A stretch of 64,000 nt of DNA from the NCBI GenBank assembly GCA_030549775.1, contig CM060175.1:5084564-5148563 (forward strand), read 5' to 3'. The translations under genes were made by a program, and so were the position numbers. Under the pieces are notes generated by a model. That model was given only the letters and a program-made list of their open reading frames with translations. It did no database searches and was not told where the DNA came from. The DNA is from Tamarix chinensis (lineage: Eukaryota > Streptophyta > Magnoliopsida > Caryophyllales > Tamaricaceae). Shown piece by piece: positions 12,801 to 23,865 of the stretch. The number at the start of each line of letters is the position of its first letter. The first letter of the stretch is position 1.

Positions 12801-13473
12801 CCCGCACTCACACAAATAATTATAATCTGATATGATTGATAATGATGGATTAAGGGCTTAAGGCCCAGACATATCGATTGTTCTCTATGACCTATTAATA
12901 TTCGGTTGCTTTATTAAGTATGTGGTTGTATACACGTGGACATTCAATATTTACCTTTCATTATGGGTGTATGTAGTATCGCATGTTACATTACGGGCCT
13001 GCTGTTAAGTGTGATTTAAAGGGTTACTTAGTACCGTAGTACTGAAGGGTTCCATTCGTGGAGTCCCTGCCTATTCAATAGACAGTGTCCCTTACAGGTC
13101 ATTTCAGGTGTTATTCAAGTGGGGTCTTGGGAAAGAGCGTAAGGTACTATCCGGCAAATTCTAAGGTTGTATTCCTTCCCTTTTAAGATTTATGGTTTCA
13201 ATGTATTTGTTGATTTGTAACTACCATTGGTGGATTATACTCTTATAAATGTTTAATTGTGCTACTCTAATTTAATCATTGATTTGAGTTTCCCGTAAGT
13301 TGTATTCTTTTCTCTTTTAGCCTTAGCACTTGGTACTGGAATGGTAGTAGTGAACCGGTCTGGTACTAAGTATGGCGATAATATCCCCAGAATTCACAAT
13401 TTTATTATTTTGCTTTCGCTATTTCTTTTTAATTAAACGAAATTTTTTAGTAGTGAATTTTGGGGGTGTTACA

Positions 13474-13478
13474 CTAAA
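13474..13478. repeat. Target-site duplication of element B, right copy (ctaaa)
   Basis: Exact repeat of 2355-2359, next to the TGTAACAC terminus of element B on the minus strand. Confidence 0.8.
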
Positions 13479-13479
13479 A

Positions 13480-13830
13480 CTCCCACGTGAAACCCTAGAT
13501 TCACCCATGAAAACCCTAGATTCATTAGTACAAAATCCTAGATTCTTCCATACAAAACCCTAGATTCCTCCATGCAAAACCATGCAGCCCTAGATTTCTC
13601 TATGCAAAACCCTAGATTCATCCACTCAAAACCCTAGATTCCTCTATGCATAACCCAAGATTCATCCATAACAAACTCTAGGTTCAATCCATACAAAACC
13701 CTAGATTCGATTCCCCCATACAAAACCATAGATTAGATTCTCTCATACAACACCATAGATTAGATTCTCCCATACGAAACCCTAAATTCTCCCATAGAAA
13801 GCTATAGACTCTCTGATGCACAACCATAGA
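13480..13830 (+). repeat. CCCTAGATTC repeats of element A
   Basis: About a dozen units of 25-40 bp built on 'aaaaccctagattc' plus 'ccatgcaa' or 'ccatacaa'. The left-hand end of the array is at 2340-2359, so element B inserted within it. Confidence 0.85.
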
Positions 13831-14379
13831 TTCTCCCACTCTTTTATTTTATTTAAAACCCCCTTTTTATTCATCCATTCATGTATCATTAAAATATTTA
13901 GGTCAACTCACATCCCTTGGTCAACTTATTCCCCTTTGGTCAACTTACTCACCTTGTTCAACTTATTTCCCATTTTCCATTTTCAACCTTTTTCCCACAC
14001 AATACCACTTTTATACATCTTCACATGCATGTCTAAAGGGTCACAAACCAATCATCACATACCACAATATTTCATCACATATACCTAATACACATGCTAT
14101 ATAATAACACATGAACATACTTTCTTTCCACGCCATACCACATAGGAAATAATTATAGTGATAATCATTGAATATATAGCATACAAAGCATATAATGCAC
14201 ATCAACACACATAAGGCCTTAGTTACACCCTTACCTAAAACGACACCGGTCTTGGAGCACGCTCCTATACCTCCTTAGGACTTTGACTGGTCTCACCTAT
14301 ATGAGAAAAAAACTAAAAATTAGATTCCCTCCTACCAAAAATACTATTATTTACTAACTTATTCTAAGACTAGGTTTTT

Positions 14380-15105
14380 GATAAAATAATAAAATATTAA
14401 TAATAATAATCATTAACTAATTACTAAATTTGGCTAAAAATATGGAAATAATAGTAATATTGTAAAAGTTGATAATATAAGGGTTTAAAGATTTAATTGT
14501 AATAATAATAATAATGATATTAGAAATAATATTAAAAATAATAAAAATAATGATAATAATAACAATAATAAAAATAACTATAATAATAATAATAAGGGCA
14601 TAATTTGAAAATAAAGTGAAGGGCTTCGGCCCCTTTACCATATAATACTAATAATAATATTAGTAACATTAATAATAAAATTTAGTAATAATAATAATAA
14701 TGATAAAACCATAATAATATTGCAAAAATAATAATAATCATAATGGTAATAATAGAAATGATAATAATCGAAGATAAAATGAAGTAGGGTTTCGACCCTA
14801 CATAAAATAATAATAAACTTAATAAATAATAATAATACTAATAATAATAATAACACTAATAATAATAATAAATACGAATGATAATAAAAAAAAAAAATAA
14901 TAAGACATAATATTTATAATACTACTATTAAACTTCGAAATAGGCATAATAGGGTCTCAGCCCTATATAGAATAATAATACTAACATTGAAGATGATAAT
15001 AATAATAATAATAATCATCATCATGATCATGATCATGATCATGATGATGATAAAATCAAAATAAACAGAATAGCGCTTCGGCCCTCAACAACAATAGTAG
15101 TAGTA

Positions 15106-15150
<45 letters not shown>

Positions 15151-15180
15151 TACTCAAAATAAAGGAATTAAAATAAAATA
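14380..15180 (+). repeat. AAT-rich array with regularly spaced hairpins, element A
   Basis: AAT/ATA-rich array broken by short GC-bearing hairpins at 14619-14636, 14784-14801, 14949-14966 and about 15073-15085. The first three are exactly 165 bp apart. The second, GTAGGGTTTCGACCCTAC, is a perfect 7-bp stem with a TTCG loop. A (catgat)n palindromic microsatellite lies at about 15014-15049. Confidence 0.8.
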
Positions 15181-16836
15181 AAATAAATAAAGCTTATATA
15201 AATAGTAAAAAAAAGGGTTTAGAGGGTTTAGGATTCAACCTTAGACTGGTGGTGATAGGTGGCGCCGGTGGTGGTGCACGGTGGTGGCAGCGGTGGCCGG
15301 AAAAAGAGAAGAAAAGGGAAAAAATTGAGGTCTGGGAAAAAGAGAGGGAGAAAGAGGGTAGAAGTAGGGGTGGTTATGGTTTTCTAGAAGGAGAGGAACA
15401 GAATGAGGGTGGTGGCGCACAGCGGCGGCGGCGGTGGCCAAATGGGGAAGAAGAAGAAGAAAAAGAGAGGAGGAGAGGGAGGAAGAGGAAAAGAAGAGTA
15501 GGGAGAGATAGAGGGTCTGCAGATATTTTTGGGTGCTATAGGAGGCAATGATAGTGGCGGATGTGGTGGTGGAAAGTGGCACAAAAGGTTGTAGGGGCAG
15601 AGAATAGGTTGATTGAGAAGGAAACTTTGCACAGCCGAGGTGGCTCGTGTAGAAAGAATCGAGGGAGAAGGGTAGCATACTTAGTTAGAGGGCGGTTCAG
15701 GGAAGACTTTGGTAGGTAGAGCAGGCGGCGTAGTTGGCCAACGGTGGAGGAAAGGGTGTCCGAAGTTGTGGTGGTGCACAGGAGGGATTTTGTTGGGTTG
15801 TGGGAAAAAGTCCCGAGATCGAGCTAATGAGGGGTATTTATAGAGCTTAGATGAGAGGGTCAGGTTCTGTGGGTCGACAAGGGAATATGGCAGGTAGGGT
15901 TAGGGTCACGGGCAGCAATGGTTGGTCGGTGGAATTCAAAATCATGGCAAGGTATTGCATAGGAAAAGGAGGAACTGCACGAAAGAAAAAGGAGGTGGGT
16001 TGGGTCATGCTGACCGACGAGTTAGGGGGAAGAGAGAGGAAGGAAAACGGCTGGTCAAAATGGGCGTAACCGGCAACGTTAATCTCGGAGGTGGGTAGTG
16101 TTGCAGGTCGATGGTGGGAAAGGAGGAAGGAAGAACAAGAAGGAAAGAAGGGGATGGACTAGCGGTCTGGGGAAGAAAGAAATAAAGAAAGGAAAAGAAG
16201 GGGAAAACTGGCCAGGCAATGAAGTTTAAAAACGGTGGCCAAAACGTAGCATTTTAGGGGAAGAAAAGAAGAAAGGACGATGTGTCGTCCTAGCTGGGCC
16301 GCCGAAGGAAGAAAAGAAAAGGAGTGTTTGGGCCATGGCAAGAGAAAAAGGAAAGAAGGGAAGTGGCCGCAGGAAGCCCTATTCGCCGAAGGAGAAAAAG
16401 AAAAGAAGAAAAAGAAGAATTGGGTCGTGGACGAGCCCAAATCGAGAAGGAGAAAGAAAAAGAAAAGAAGAAGAAAGCAAAAGGAAAGAAAAAGGAAGAA
16501 AGAAAAGGAAAAAGAAAAAGGGAAAAAGAAAAACATAGTGAGTTGGATTAATTAGGATACTTGGGATATTTAAAAATAATAATATTTAATTCCCTTTTTA
16601 GGCTAATTTAGGGTTTTTTTTGAAGATTTTTCATAAATTCTATTTTAATTAGCAAAATACCCAAATTTTTCTACTAAAAATATTTATTATTTTCTTCTTT
16701 ATTTTCCCTAATTAATTTCCTTTTATTTTAATAAAAATAATTTATTTAATTAATTTTAAAATAATTTATTTAATTAATTTCCATAATAAGTCTTTAATTA
16801 GCTATAAATCATAAAATTAGGTTTTGGGGCATTTCA

Positions 16837-16841
16837 ACATT
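16837..16841. repeat. Target-site duplication of element A, right copy (acatt)
   Basis: Exact repeat of 531-535. Confidence 0.8.
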
Positions 16842-17329
16842 ATTGCCCACTATAAATTATCTGTTTCTATTAGTTACTTTTACCAAATAGAAAAAGTATC
16901 TATACCTAAGTTTCTGTTGGCAAAAGTCAATTATTTTGTAGTGCATGTGCCACCTGTCGTCACTCTAAATATGTCCACTATGATGACATCATCACTATAA
17001 ATAATGGTGGCTAAAAATTTTTTGCATGAAAAATTGTACCACCCATTTTTTCACCATTAATGTCGTGTCAATATGGTGTTAGAGCAATGACACCTAGTTG
17101 TTGCTATATGAGTAATATAGTTAGAATAAAATAAAATAAATCTTATAGGGTGAAAGTTTTCCTTCTACATTTTACAGCTACAACATGTTGTCGCTATAAC
17201 GATATTGAGGCACCACATTTCCCTTCGATATTATGCCATCATTGGTACATTTGTAATTGCGATATTTTTTGTGATGACAACGTTACATCATCACTATAAC
17301 CGTCACTACAGGTTCTTTTTCTCGTAGTG
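16842..17329. mobile_element. Right end of a CACTA (En/Spm-like) transposon
   Basis: The segment ends ...CACTACAGG-TTCTTTTTCTC-GTAGTG at 17329. On the minus strand that reads CACTACGAGAAAAAG, the typical CACTA terminus. Inside it are repeated subterminal motifs (tcactataac, cgctataac, atcatcacta). CACTAC and GTAGTG near the end can pair. The likely 3-bp target duplication on this side is att (17330-17332). The left terminus would be beyond position 1. The nest of elements A-C appears to have landed in this transposon. Confidence 0.65.
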
Positions 17330-17379
17330 ATTTCAACTACGAATCCTAAATGAATACAATAAGGACCATTAATGAGGCA

Positions 17380-18190
17380 TATGATGAACCTAAATATTTT
17401 CCTTTATTGAACATGTTCAGTAGCCTTTTTTTTTTATGAACATAGACATTTTATATAATGAACCTAAACAACCTATGGAATTAATTGAATTTATTCCTTT
17501 CTTTTTTGCATTTTATGATTATATGCTTTCTATGGTGAAGCTAGAATGATTTTATGTTCGTCATATCCTGAACAAAAATGTTTTATGTTGTAAACCTCTC
17601 TGTTTTTTTTTTAAGCTATGAACTTAAATTGTGACAAAATGAACCTATCTATATTATGGGATGAACCTACCATAAACATTTAACATGCTAATTACTATAT
17701 TGGACATAAATTATAAATATATAGAACCTAACTCTTTTCTAGAATGAACCTAAATATTTAACGTACTAAACTTAACGTAAACAAACCAACAAACATTTAC
17801 CATTATGAACTTAGGCATTATATGTGATGGACCTATAAGGTTTATCAAATGAACCTATATGAGATAATGAGACAAACAAGAATATTTTAACTACTATATC
17901 TATATGATTAACCAAAATATTTTTTGATTTTAATGTATTCAATAATACGTTATTGATGAACATTAATAATTTACATAATTAGTGAACATTTTTGTGTTTT
18001 ATAATCATATGTTTTATATGGTGAAACTAAAAGAATTCTATGTTTATCATATCCTGAACATAAATGTCTTATCTAGTGAACCTCCCTGTTTTATGTCACG
18101 AACCTTTATGTGCAACTAGATGAACCTCTTTTTACTTTTACATGAATTTTTTTTTATGTCGGAAGTACATATCAATATGTATCCTTTTTT
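17380..18190 (+). repeat. Degenerate 'atgaacct' repeat region
   Basis: The phrase (a)tgaacct(aaa) occurs well over a dozen times at irregular 20-60 bp spacing. In addition a ~100-bp segment at about 17511-17612 recurs at about 17998-18100 (shared 'atcatatcctgaaca' and 'aacctc(t/c)ctgttttt'). There is no open frame across it. Origin unknown. Confidence 0.7.
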
Positions 18191-18199
18191 TGTAAAGAA

Positions 18200-19880
18200 A
18201 AAATTTTTGGATAAGTTTGATATAATTATTCTATATTTTTAGTAACTAAACTAATAGCAATTTAATTTTAAAAAAATAATTAAGAAAAATATGGAACACC
18301 TCTGTACAACTTCTAATGGGTAGGTAGGGTGTGGGAAGTTATTCATTTTTTACATATTTACAATTTTTCTAGTGAGTTGCACCATGTACATGGTGCAGCT
18401 TGTTGTAGGATATAGGTATTGTTGTTTTATTGTTGGATTTTATTGGACTCTGATGTCCTTGGTTGAGTTTTGTTTAATGTTGTTGCACAAAGGTTTTATT
18501 ATCCGTAGCTTTTTATTTATACTATTTTTTCTTTATTTCACTATTATTTGGTTTGAGTTGAAATGTTTTAGCATTTACCATAGAAAAGGTAGGGCGACTA
18601 GACTTATAATAAATATGGAGATAATATCCAATATTTTGTGATTACGCTTCTAATAAAAATAAAATTTAAAAGTAGTGAAATTGGTGGTGTGAAAAGTAAA
18701 TGTTTGTTGGAAACAGGACATGGCTAGTGTGCATAAGGGGGCTGGTTTATCAATAACTAGATGGCTCATTTTTTTTCTTTTTCTGTTTTGAATTTGCAGT
18801 TCGTAAGCTGCAGTTTTTGTATTCGGAGTTTTGAAGGGTTTGAGTTTATTGTATGACTGGCATATAAAATGGGTATGCTAGGGTTATTCCAGCATGATGT
18901 TTCTTTTAGTTTTTGTTTTGGCCGATGCTCCTGTTTATTATAATTTACGAGTATAAAGCTGGGGATGGTTTTGTTATATATGTACTGCTATAGTGAAGGG
19001 GTTTATCGGTTTGTTGATGGATTTTGTCATCGTAGATGATTAGCGATTCCTTCAGACGCTTCCTAACATATAAGAGAAGTGAAACACAACGATTTTTGTG
19101 TAGTTAAATCTTGTGTGTTTTTCGGTGGATTAATAAATATCCAAGCCATGGTGCATTAGTAAAAAATTAGGACCTGATTTATATATAAAATAAAATGGAT
19201 GCAGTCATAGCGTGATAGGTAGATCGTGTCTTAATTAAGCAACTAGGTAATCCGTCCACACTCTGTGCTGTGATCGGTACTTTATTAGAAAGCCTCGAGG
19301 AAGTTTATATTTGGGAACAAGAAAGATATTCTATCAAATCTTCTCAAGGTGCCATGATTAATTAATTATTAGAGCTGTCGGACCAAATCTGTTAATTTCA
19401 ATCATTTTCATACCTATCATCAGTCAAATTGCAGGTGCCGAAATACGATTGACCTAAATATATATGTGAATAGATCTTCCAAAATTTAAACTTGCTGGCT
19501 GACACAATTAAGGAGATGCCTTTTTTTAAGTTAATCCTACAAGCTCTGAAATCTACATCGTCACATAAAGCGCTGATCCATACTTGGTCTGAAAGAGGAA
19601 TATTTCCATGTCCATAATACTATAGGATATATGTCATTTCATTAGAAGCTTATAGTTAATATAAGAAAGTGCAAAGGGAAATAAAATTCAATAAAAGGGA
19701 ACATTCAAATGTAACACTAATATCCCAGGTAATGGCCCCAAGTGAGGTTCAGATAAATAGAGAAATATTGGCAACAATGGGTACAAACAAATAATATAAA
19801 AGGGAAAAACTTTAGTTTTATGCCCAAAATAAACAAGTCAATTCCAGTGCGTCGTCAAATTGTCAATGATGGCCCATGCA
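18200..19880. other. Intergenic, nothing recognised
   Basis: AT-rich, no exon-like series, no repeat unit and no transposon terminus that I can support. The far end is probably the 3' untranslated and downstream region of the minus-strand germin-like exon. Confidence 0.5.
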
Positions 19881-19887
19881 TGAACAT

Positions 19888-20499
19888 TCAGGCATTAGCC
19901 AGCCCGCTCCTAACCTTCTCAACAAGCTTGTAGTTAATCTGGAATGCTTGGCTCAAAACAAAATCTGGAATTGGAGGGTTGGAAGCAAAGAGATTGGTTG
20001 GTAAGACGTCAACCCCAGCATTTTGGCTATTAAAAGCTGTGAGAATAAGTCCCTTGCCCTGTCCGATGTTCCTTTGGAAGTGTACTAGCCCAAGAGGGAA
20101 CACAAACATTTGCCCAGGATGCACAACGTTGGAGAACAATGTGTTGTTGGTTGTCACAAACCCGATTAGAGATTTTCCCTCTAGGACTATGCCGCTCTCC
20201 GTGGCTCTGGGGTGTGAGTGAGGAGGGTTATGCCCAGCAGAAGCAAAATCGATACGGTTCAAGGCAATACCAGGGGTGTTTAGGCCGGGGAACGCGATGG
20301 CATTTCCTTGTGTCACGTTGGATTTAAAGACGTTGTTTGTATTTCCTGGTCGAAGTAAGGCATCAGAAATAAAATCTGCGGCAGTTACCATAGCCGCAGG
20401 CTTGCATGGGAAGCCGTTAACCGATGGGGTTGCCTTCATGTCGACAACACAGAAACATGTTATGGTACCCAGGTCATACGTCCTCGGTTCTTTCTCTTC
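19888..20499 (-). CDS. Germin-like protein (cupin), 3' exon, first exon not found
   Basis: Encodes a cupin-fold germin-like protein. The family is extracellular, homo-oligomeric and manganese-binding, with oxalate oxidase or superoxide dismutase activity in some members. Numbering from the internal Met at 20439: germin box 1 carries His74, His76 and Glu81 (motif HSHPRATE) and box 2 carries His120 (FPLGLVHFQ), so all four metal ligands are present. The conserved N-terminal cysteines appear as FCVVD (just before that Met) and FPCK. The frame stays open upstream to about 20499, where an AG acceptor follows a pyrimidine-rich run; an in-frame TGA lies just beyond it. The residue before FCV is Cys, where the family has Asp. 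I found no exon with a signal peptide in the 800 bp upstream. It is either the last exon of a gene with a distant exon 1, or a 5'-truncated copy. The protein ends normally at 19888. Confidence 0.8.
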   Translation of the reverse strand, partial: EEKEPRTYDLGTITCFCVVDMKATPSVNGFPCKPAAMVTAADFISDALLRPGNTNNVFKSNVTQGNAIAFPGLNTPGIALNRIDFASAGHNPPHSHPRATESGIVLEGKSLIGFVTTNNTLFSNVVHPGQMFVFPLGLVHFQRNIGQGKGLILTAFNSQNAGVDVLPTNLFASNPPIPDFVLSQAFQINYKLVEKVRSGLANA

Positions 20500-21955
20500 C
20501 TGTCAAAAGTTAGGAACGAGGGACTTATTAAAGGCTTCTCAAGATAAAAGTATGTGCAATACCATAAGGCCATAAGATCGGCCGTTTTGATTTCATGAAA
20601 AAGCCGATGGTATACATTGTTGCGATTATCAGATATTCAGGTACGTTTTGGCTTATCCATTCTGTCTATTGTTGTTGATTAATTAGTAAGTTGATCCGGT
20701 GGAAAAAATTCAATAATATAAAACTATATATTGGATCGTATCTAAAAAAAAAAAAAAAAAATACTCGTGAGTCTTTCATTCTGGTTGATAAGTGCTAGCT
20801 ACTCCTTGTGTTCTAGATGCCAATTATTAAACGGCAGCAAGACCGAGCCTCAACAATAGCTATTCAGAAGTAGGAACTTATGTCAGTTTATAATATGAAC
20901 AATATGCATGTCCTTTTCAAGATTTAGGTTCCTCTTCCTCATCTTGTCTCTTCTTAAGCACCCAAAATTATTCTCTGCAAAGATTAGTAAGTAAGAACAC
21001 CAAGAAATCTGGAAAGAGATTAAAATGTGCTCAGTTGATTACTTAATATTATAGTAAACACCGCCCTATGTTTTGGCTTTGCTACTCGTATAAGGGTCTC
21101 AATACCAAATTAAGACCTCAGCTTTTCAAAGAGATTATAACGGCATCTGATGCATGTCTTACAAATCTTTATAACCAATTCAATCTTCCTTATATATGGG
21201 TGTGTGTGTGTGTGTGTGTATTCCCACTCCTTAAAAACGATTTACGCTCCTAATAACAAGTTCTCGCCAACTAAACCCAACCATCTTAGAAAATAACAAT
21301 AAAGGTAACGACCTTTCGTCTGTGCTAAGACTCTTGAATCCCCACAACATGCAAGAACTCAGACAGCATTACACTTCAAACAATATCCATATCCATTATT
21401 TGCTTTCCCAAAGCAACAGAAAAAAAAAATAAAAAAAAAGGCCTCTACTACCACCACTTCCATCCCACTATTATTATGCCTAGTAGCACTATTGCTTATG
21501 CCTTTACCACCACTGTGCATCAATCCCGACCCACTAGATATATAGTCAAATAGGATAATTTTATAATGTTAAATAAGATAATTATAAAATTGTCTTATTA
21601 TAGATGATCAAATAAAGTAATTAAAATGTTTCCTAATTGATTTTAATAAATGAGACAATATAAAATATCCCTTGTTTAATCCAATCTAATAGGGAAATGA
21701 ATAAAAATTCTCTCATTTGATCATAATAAATAGTGCAATACTAAAATCCCTCCATTTATTCTTAACAAATAAGGTAATGAATTTTTTTTCTTATTTGACA
21801 CAACATAATAGGGCAGTATATTAAAATACCCATATTTAACACTATAAATTATGATTAATATTATCTTAATAATAAATTATAATTATTCAATTCATATATC
21901 TTTTTATACAAATTAATGTTATCCATCCAGTTAAAAGATACTTAACTAGTAATCA
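20500..21955. other. Upstream of the germin-like exon; no gene seen
   Basis: I searched the minus strand here for a signal-peptide exon and found none. It holds an (A)n tract at 20743, a (GT)n microsatellite at about 21200-21219, and an AT-rich stretch from 21540 with repeated 'aaataagataat'-like phrases. Confidence 0.4.
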
Positions 21956-21956
21956 C

Positions 21957-21959
<3 letters not shown>

Positions 21960-21991
<32 letters not shown>
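21960..21991. repeat. (TA)n microsatellite
   Basis: About 16 uninterrupted TA units. Confidence 0.95.
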
Positions 21992-21995
<4 letters not shown>

Positions 21996-21999
21996 CAAT

Positions 22000-23860
22000 T
22001 TTATACATAGAAACAAGTATTCCCAACCTTATTTTATCTCTCTCCCTGTCTCTCTTTGTTGTTCATTTCTAATTTCTGAAATCCCTCAACCCCAACCTCT
22101 ATTCCTTGCCTTCTCCCCTCTGACCTGTCTCACCACAGCAGGACCAATGCCAGCTAGCAACGATACAACATATTAGTGATTTGTTGGTCATCAATGGCAC
22201 CAACAGCGGCGGCAATGAGCCATCGCCACTAGGCAACCGCAAAACCAACGTCACCCCAAACTACACTATCAAGCGGAGTAGCACCGCCCGTGCGACAGAG
22301 GACAACATCAAGCAGTAACACGAGCCATTCTACATCTCAGGTTAGTACTAATTCAACTTCTTACTATTTTTTACCTTCTCATTGCTGATTGACATGGAGG
22401 TCTGAGGTGAGGTTGACTTCGGTTCTTCAGTTGTGTGATGTTGTTTCTCTCTAGTCTTCCTCCTATTCGGTGCTATTGTTCCCCATCACCGAGGTACTAA
22501 CAACTTGTAGTACTCTAGAATATCTTCTTAGTATTTTCAGTCCTCTTTCCTCCTTAACATTTGGCATTTCTAGTAGGGCTACGAAGCTACTAATGGAGCA
22601 ACAGTGCTTGAAGAGTGGAGCTATGCCATCTAACCTTCTGTGCTTCAACGATCTAGTTTGTATCATCTTAAATTTTATTATCAAATAGACCCTGTTTAGG
22701 TAATTGGTAATGAGTAATATGCCAAAACGAAACTTAAAATAGAAATGATCCATCCATACATAGTATTTTAGGTGTATCATTTAATCTATATTAATTTAAT
22801 AATAGCCGGTGATAAAAATAAGAGATGGATTTTGATATATAGCCTTACACGGTTGGCGGAGGTTAATATATATCAATATTTTGAGTTGAGTCCACCCTTG
22901 CCTATCATGAATACCATCAAATTTTGTTGAATAACTTTTATCTATTAGACACAAACAAATTATATGAGAGTAAGACAGTTAAAAAAACCTATACCTTTTA
23001 TATCATATGAGTACTATTAAATAGCTAGTTTTATGTATTTATTTATTTTTATTTTCAGCGATGAGAAGTTGTGCAAGGAATTAATAGCCATCCACAGTTA
23101 AAAATTCTTAGATGAATAGGGAATCTTTCTTATGTTGGATGTCACTTTGCACCTATATACTCTAAAAGTATAGAGAATTTGTACAGTCTAAAAATAAATA
23201 ATATACTTACTTTCTTTTCCTGCCCTTAAAGTAAAAGAGTTGTGGTTGGTTGTTTGTGATCACTGAGTGGCATTTTTTAGTGAGTTTGTTCCACCTCTAG
23301 CCTATATATGTTAAGCTAGTGTATGATTTTCATTTTGGAACTGGTGATGTGTCTGTTTGTGTTTGTTATTAGGGGTCCTCCATTTATAGTCTATGAACCG
23401 AGGACAGGGGATAGGTTCATTATACTATCTCCATTTTACTAGTTGCCTACTAGAGATTATAAACAAAGATTATTGAACTCCATGATAGAATTAGAAGATT
23501 ATTGAACTCCATGATAGAATCAGGATAAAGCCATATGCATTAATTGCAGAGATGGATAGCCAAAAAAAAAAAGAGTCCGACAAGAATATTGGGGGTCATC
23601 CAATTATTTATTTACCTTGTTACCCAGTACTACTAGTATATATGTATATCAATTGCATGTATGGATAGTCCCAAAAAGGATTATATGTAGTAGTTGTTTT
23701 AAACTACTGATTTTGTTGTTATTTAAAAGAAATTATTAAAAGATGTCAACCTTTCTTGGATAATAACCATCTCCTTTGAATATAAGTTAATATAACTTAT
23801 TGCAACTCAACTTAACCAAACCAAATAGTTGGCAGATGGGTTGTGCATATATATATATAA
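22000..23860. other. Intergenic, no gene recognised
   Basis: A C-rich stretch at 22080-22330 has short open frames but no recognisable domain. A small tandem duplication (29-bp offset, 'gattattgaactccatgata') lies at 23468-23521. The rest is AT-rich. Confidence 0.4.
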
Positions 23861-23865
23861 GGTAG

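Larger units (their letters stand above)
2360..13473 (-). mobile_element. Element B: second-layer element, inverted, interrupted
   Basis: Read on the minus strand it starts TGTAACACCCCCAAA at 13473 and ends at 2360 with ...GGGGGATTATA, a degraded form of the family end. Flanking ctaaa at 2355-2359 and 13474-13478 is a perfect 5-bp duplication. The sequence on the two sides (tgcaaacc ... actcccacg) rejoins into element A's CCCTAGATTC repeats, as expected for an insertion there. Without element C and its duplication, B is about 5,331 bp. Along the minus strand it carries the shared head (13473-13310), the CCAC...GGTGG minisatellite (12800-12440), a private 1.3-kb satellite (11720-10360) and the purine-rich and AT-rich tail (9670-9598 and 3814-2360). 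No coding capacity. Confidence 0.8.
536..16836 (+). mobile_element. Element A: outermost long LTR-like element, interrupted
   Basis: It begins TGTAACACTT at 536 and ends GGGGCATTTCA at 16836. The flanking 5-mers acatt (531-535 and 16837-16841) are identical, giving a 5-bp target-site duplication. Removing element B (2360-13473) and one copy of B's duplication leaves about 5,182 bp. In order it holds the head shared with B and C (536-700), a minisatellite (1286-1735), CCCTAGATTC repeats (13480-13830), the shared 'cttacctaaa' block (14210-14320), an AAT-rich array (14380-15180), a G/A-rich stretch (15240-16545) and an AT-rich tail. A TATA-like TATTTATAGAGC lies at 15835. No gag, protease, RT or integrase is seen. 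TG...CA ends with a 5-bp duplication are LTR hallmarks; a solo LTR is the simplest reading. Confidence 0.8.

Noticed and set aside
15241..16555. Open frames of up to 145 aa, Lys/Glu/Arg-rich or Ser/Pro-rich
   Set aside because: Same low-complexity block in element A; no recognisable protein.
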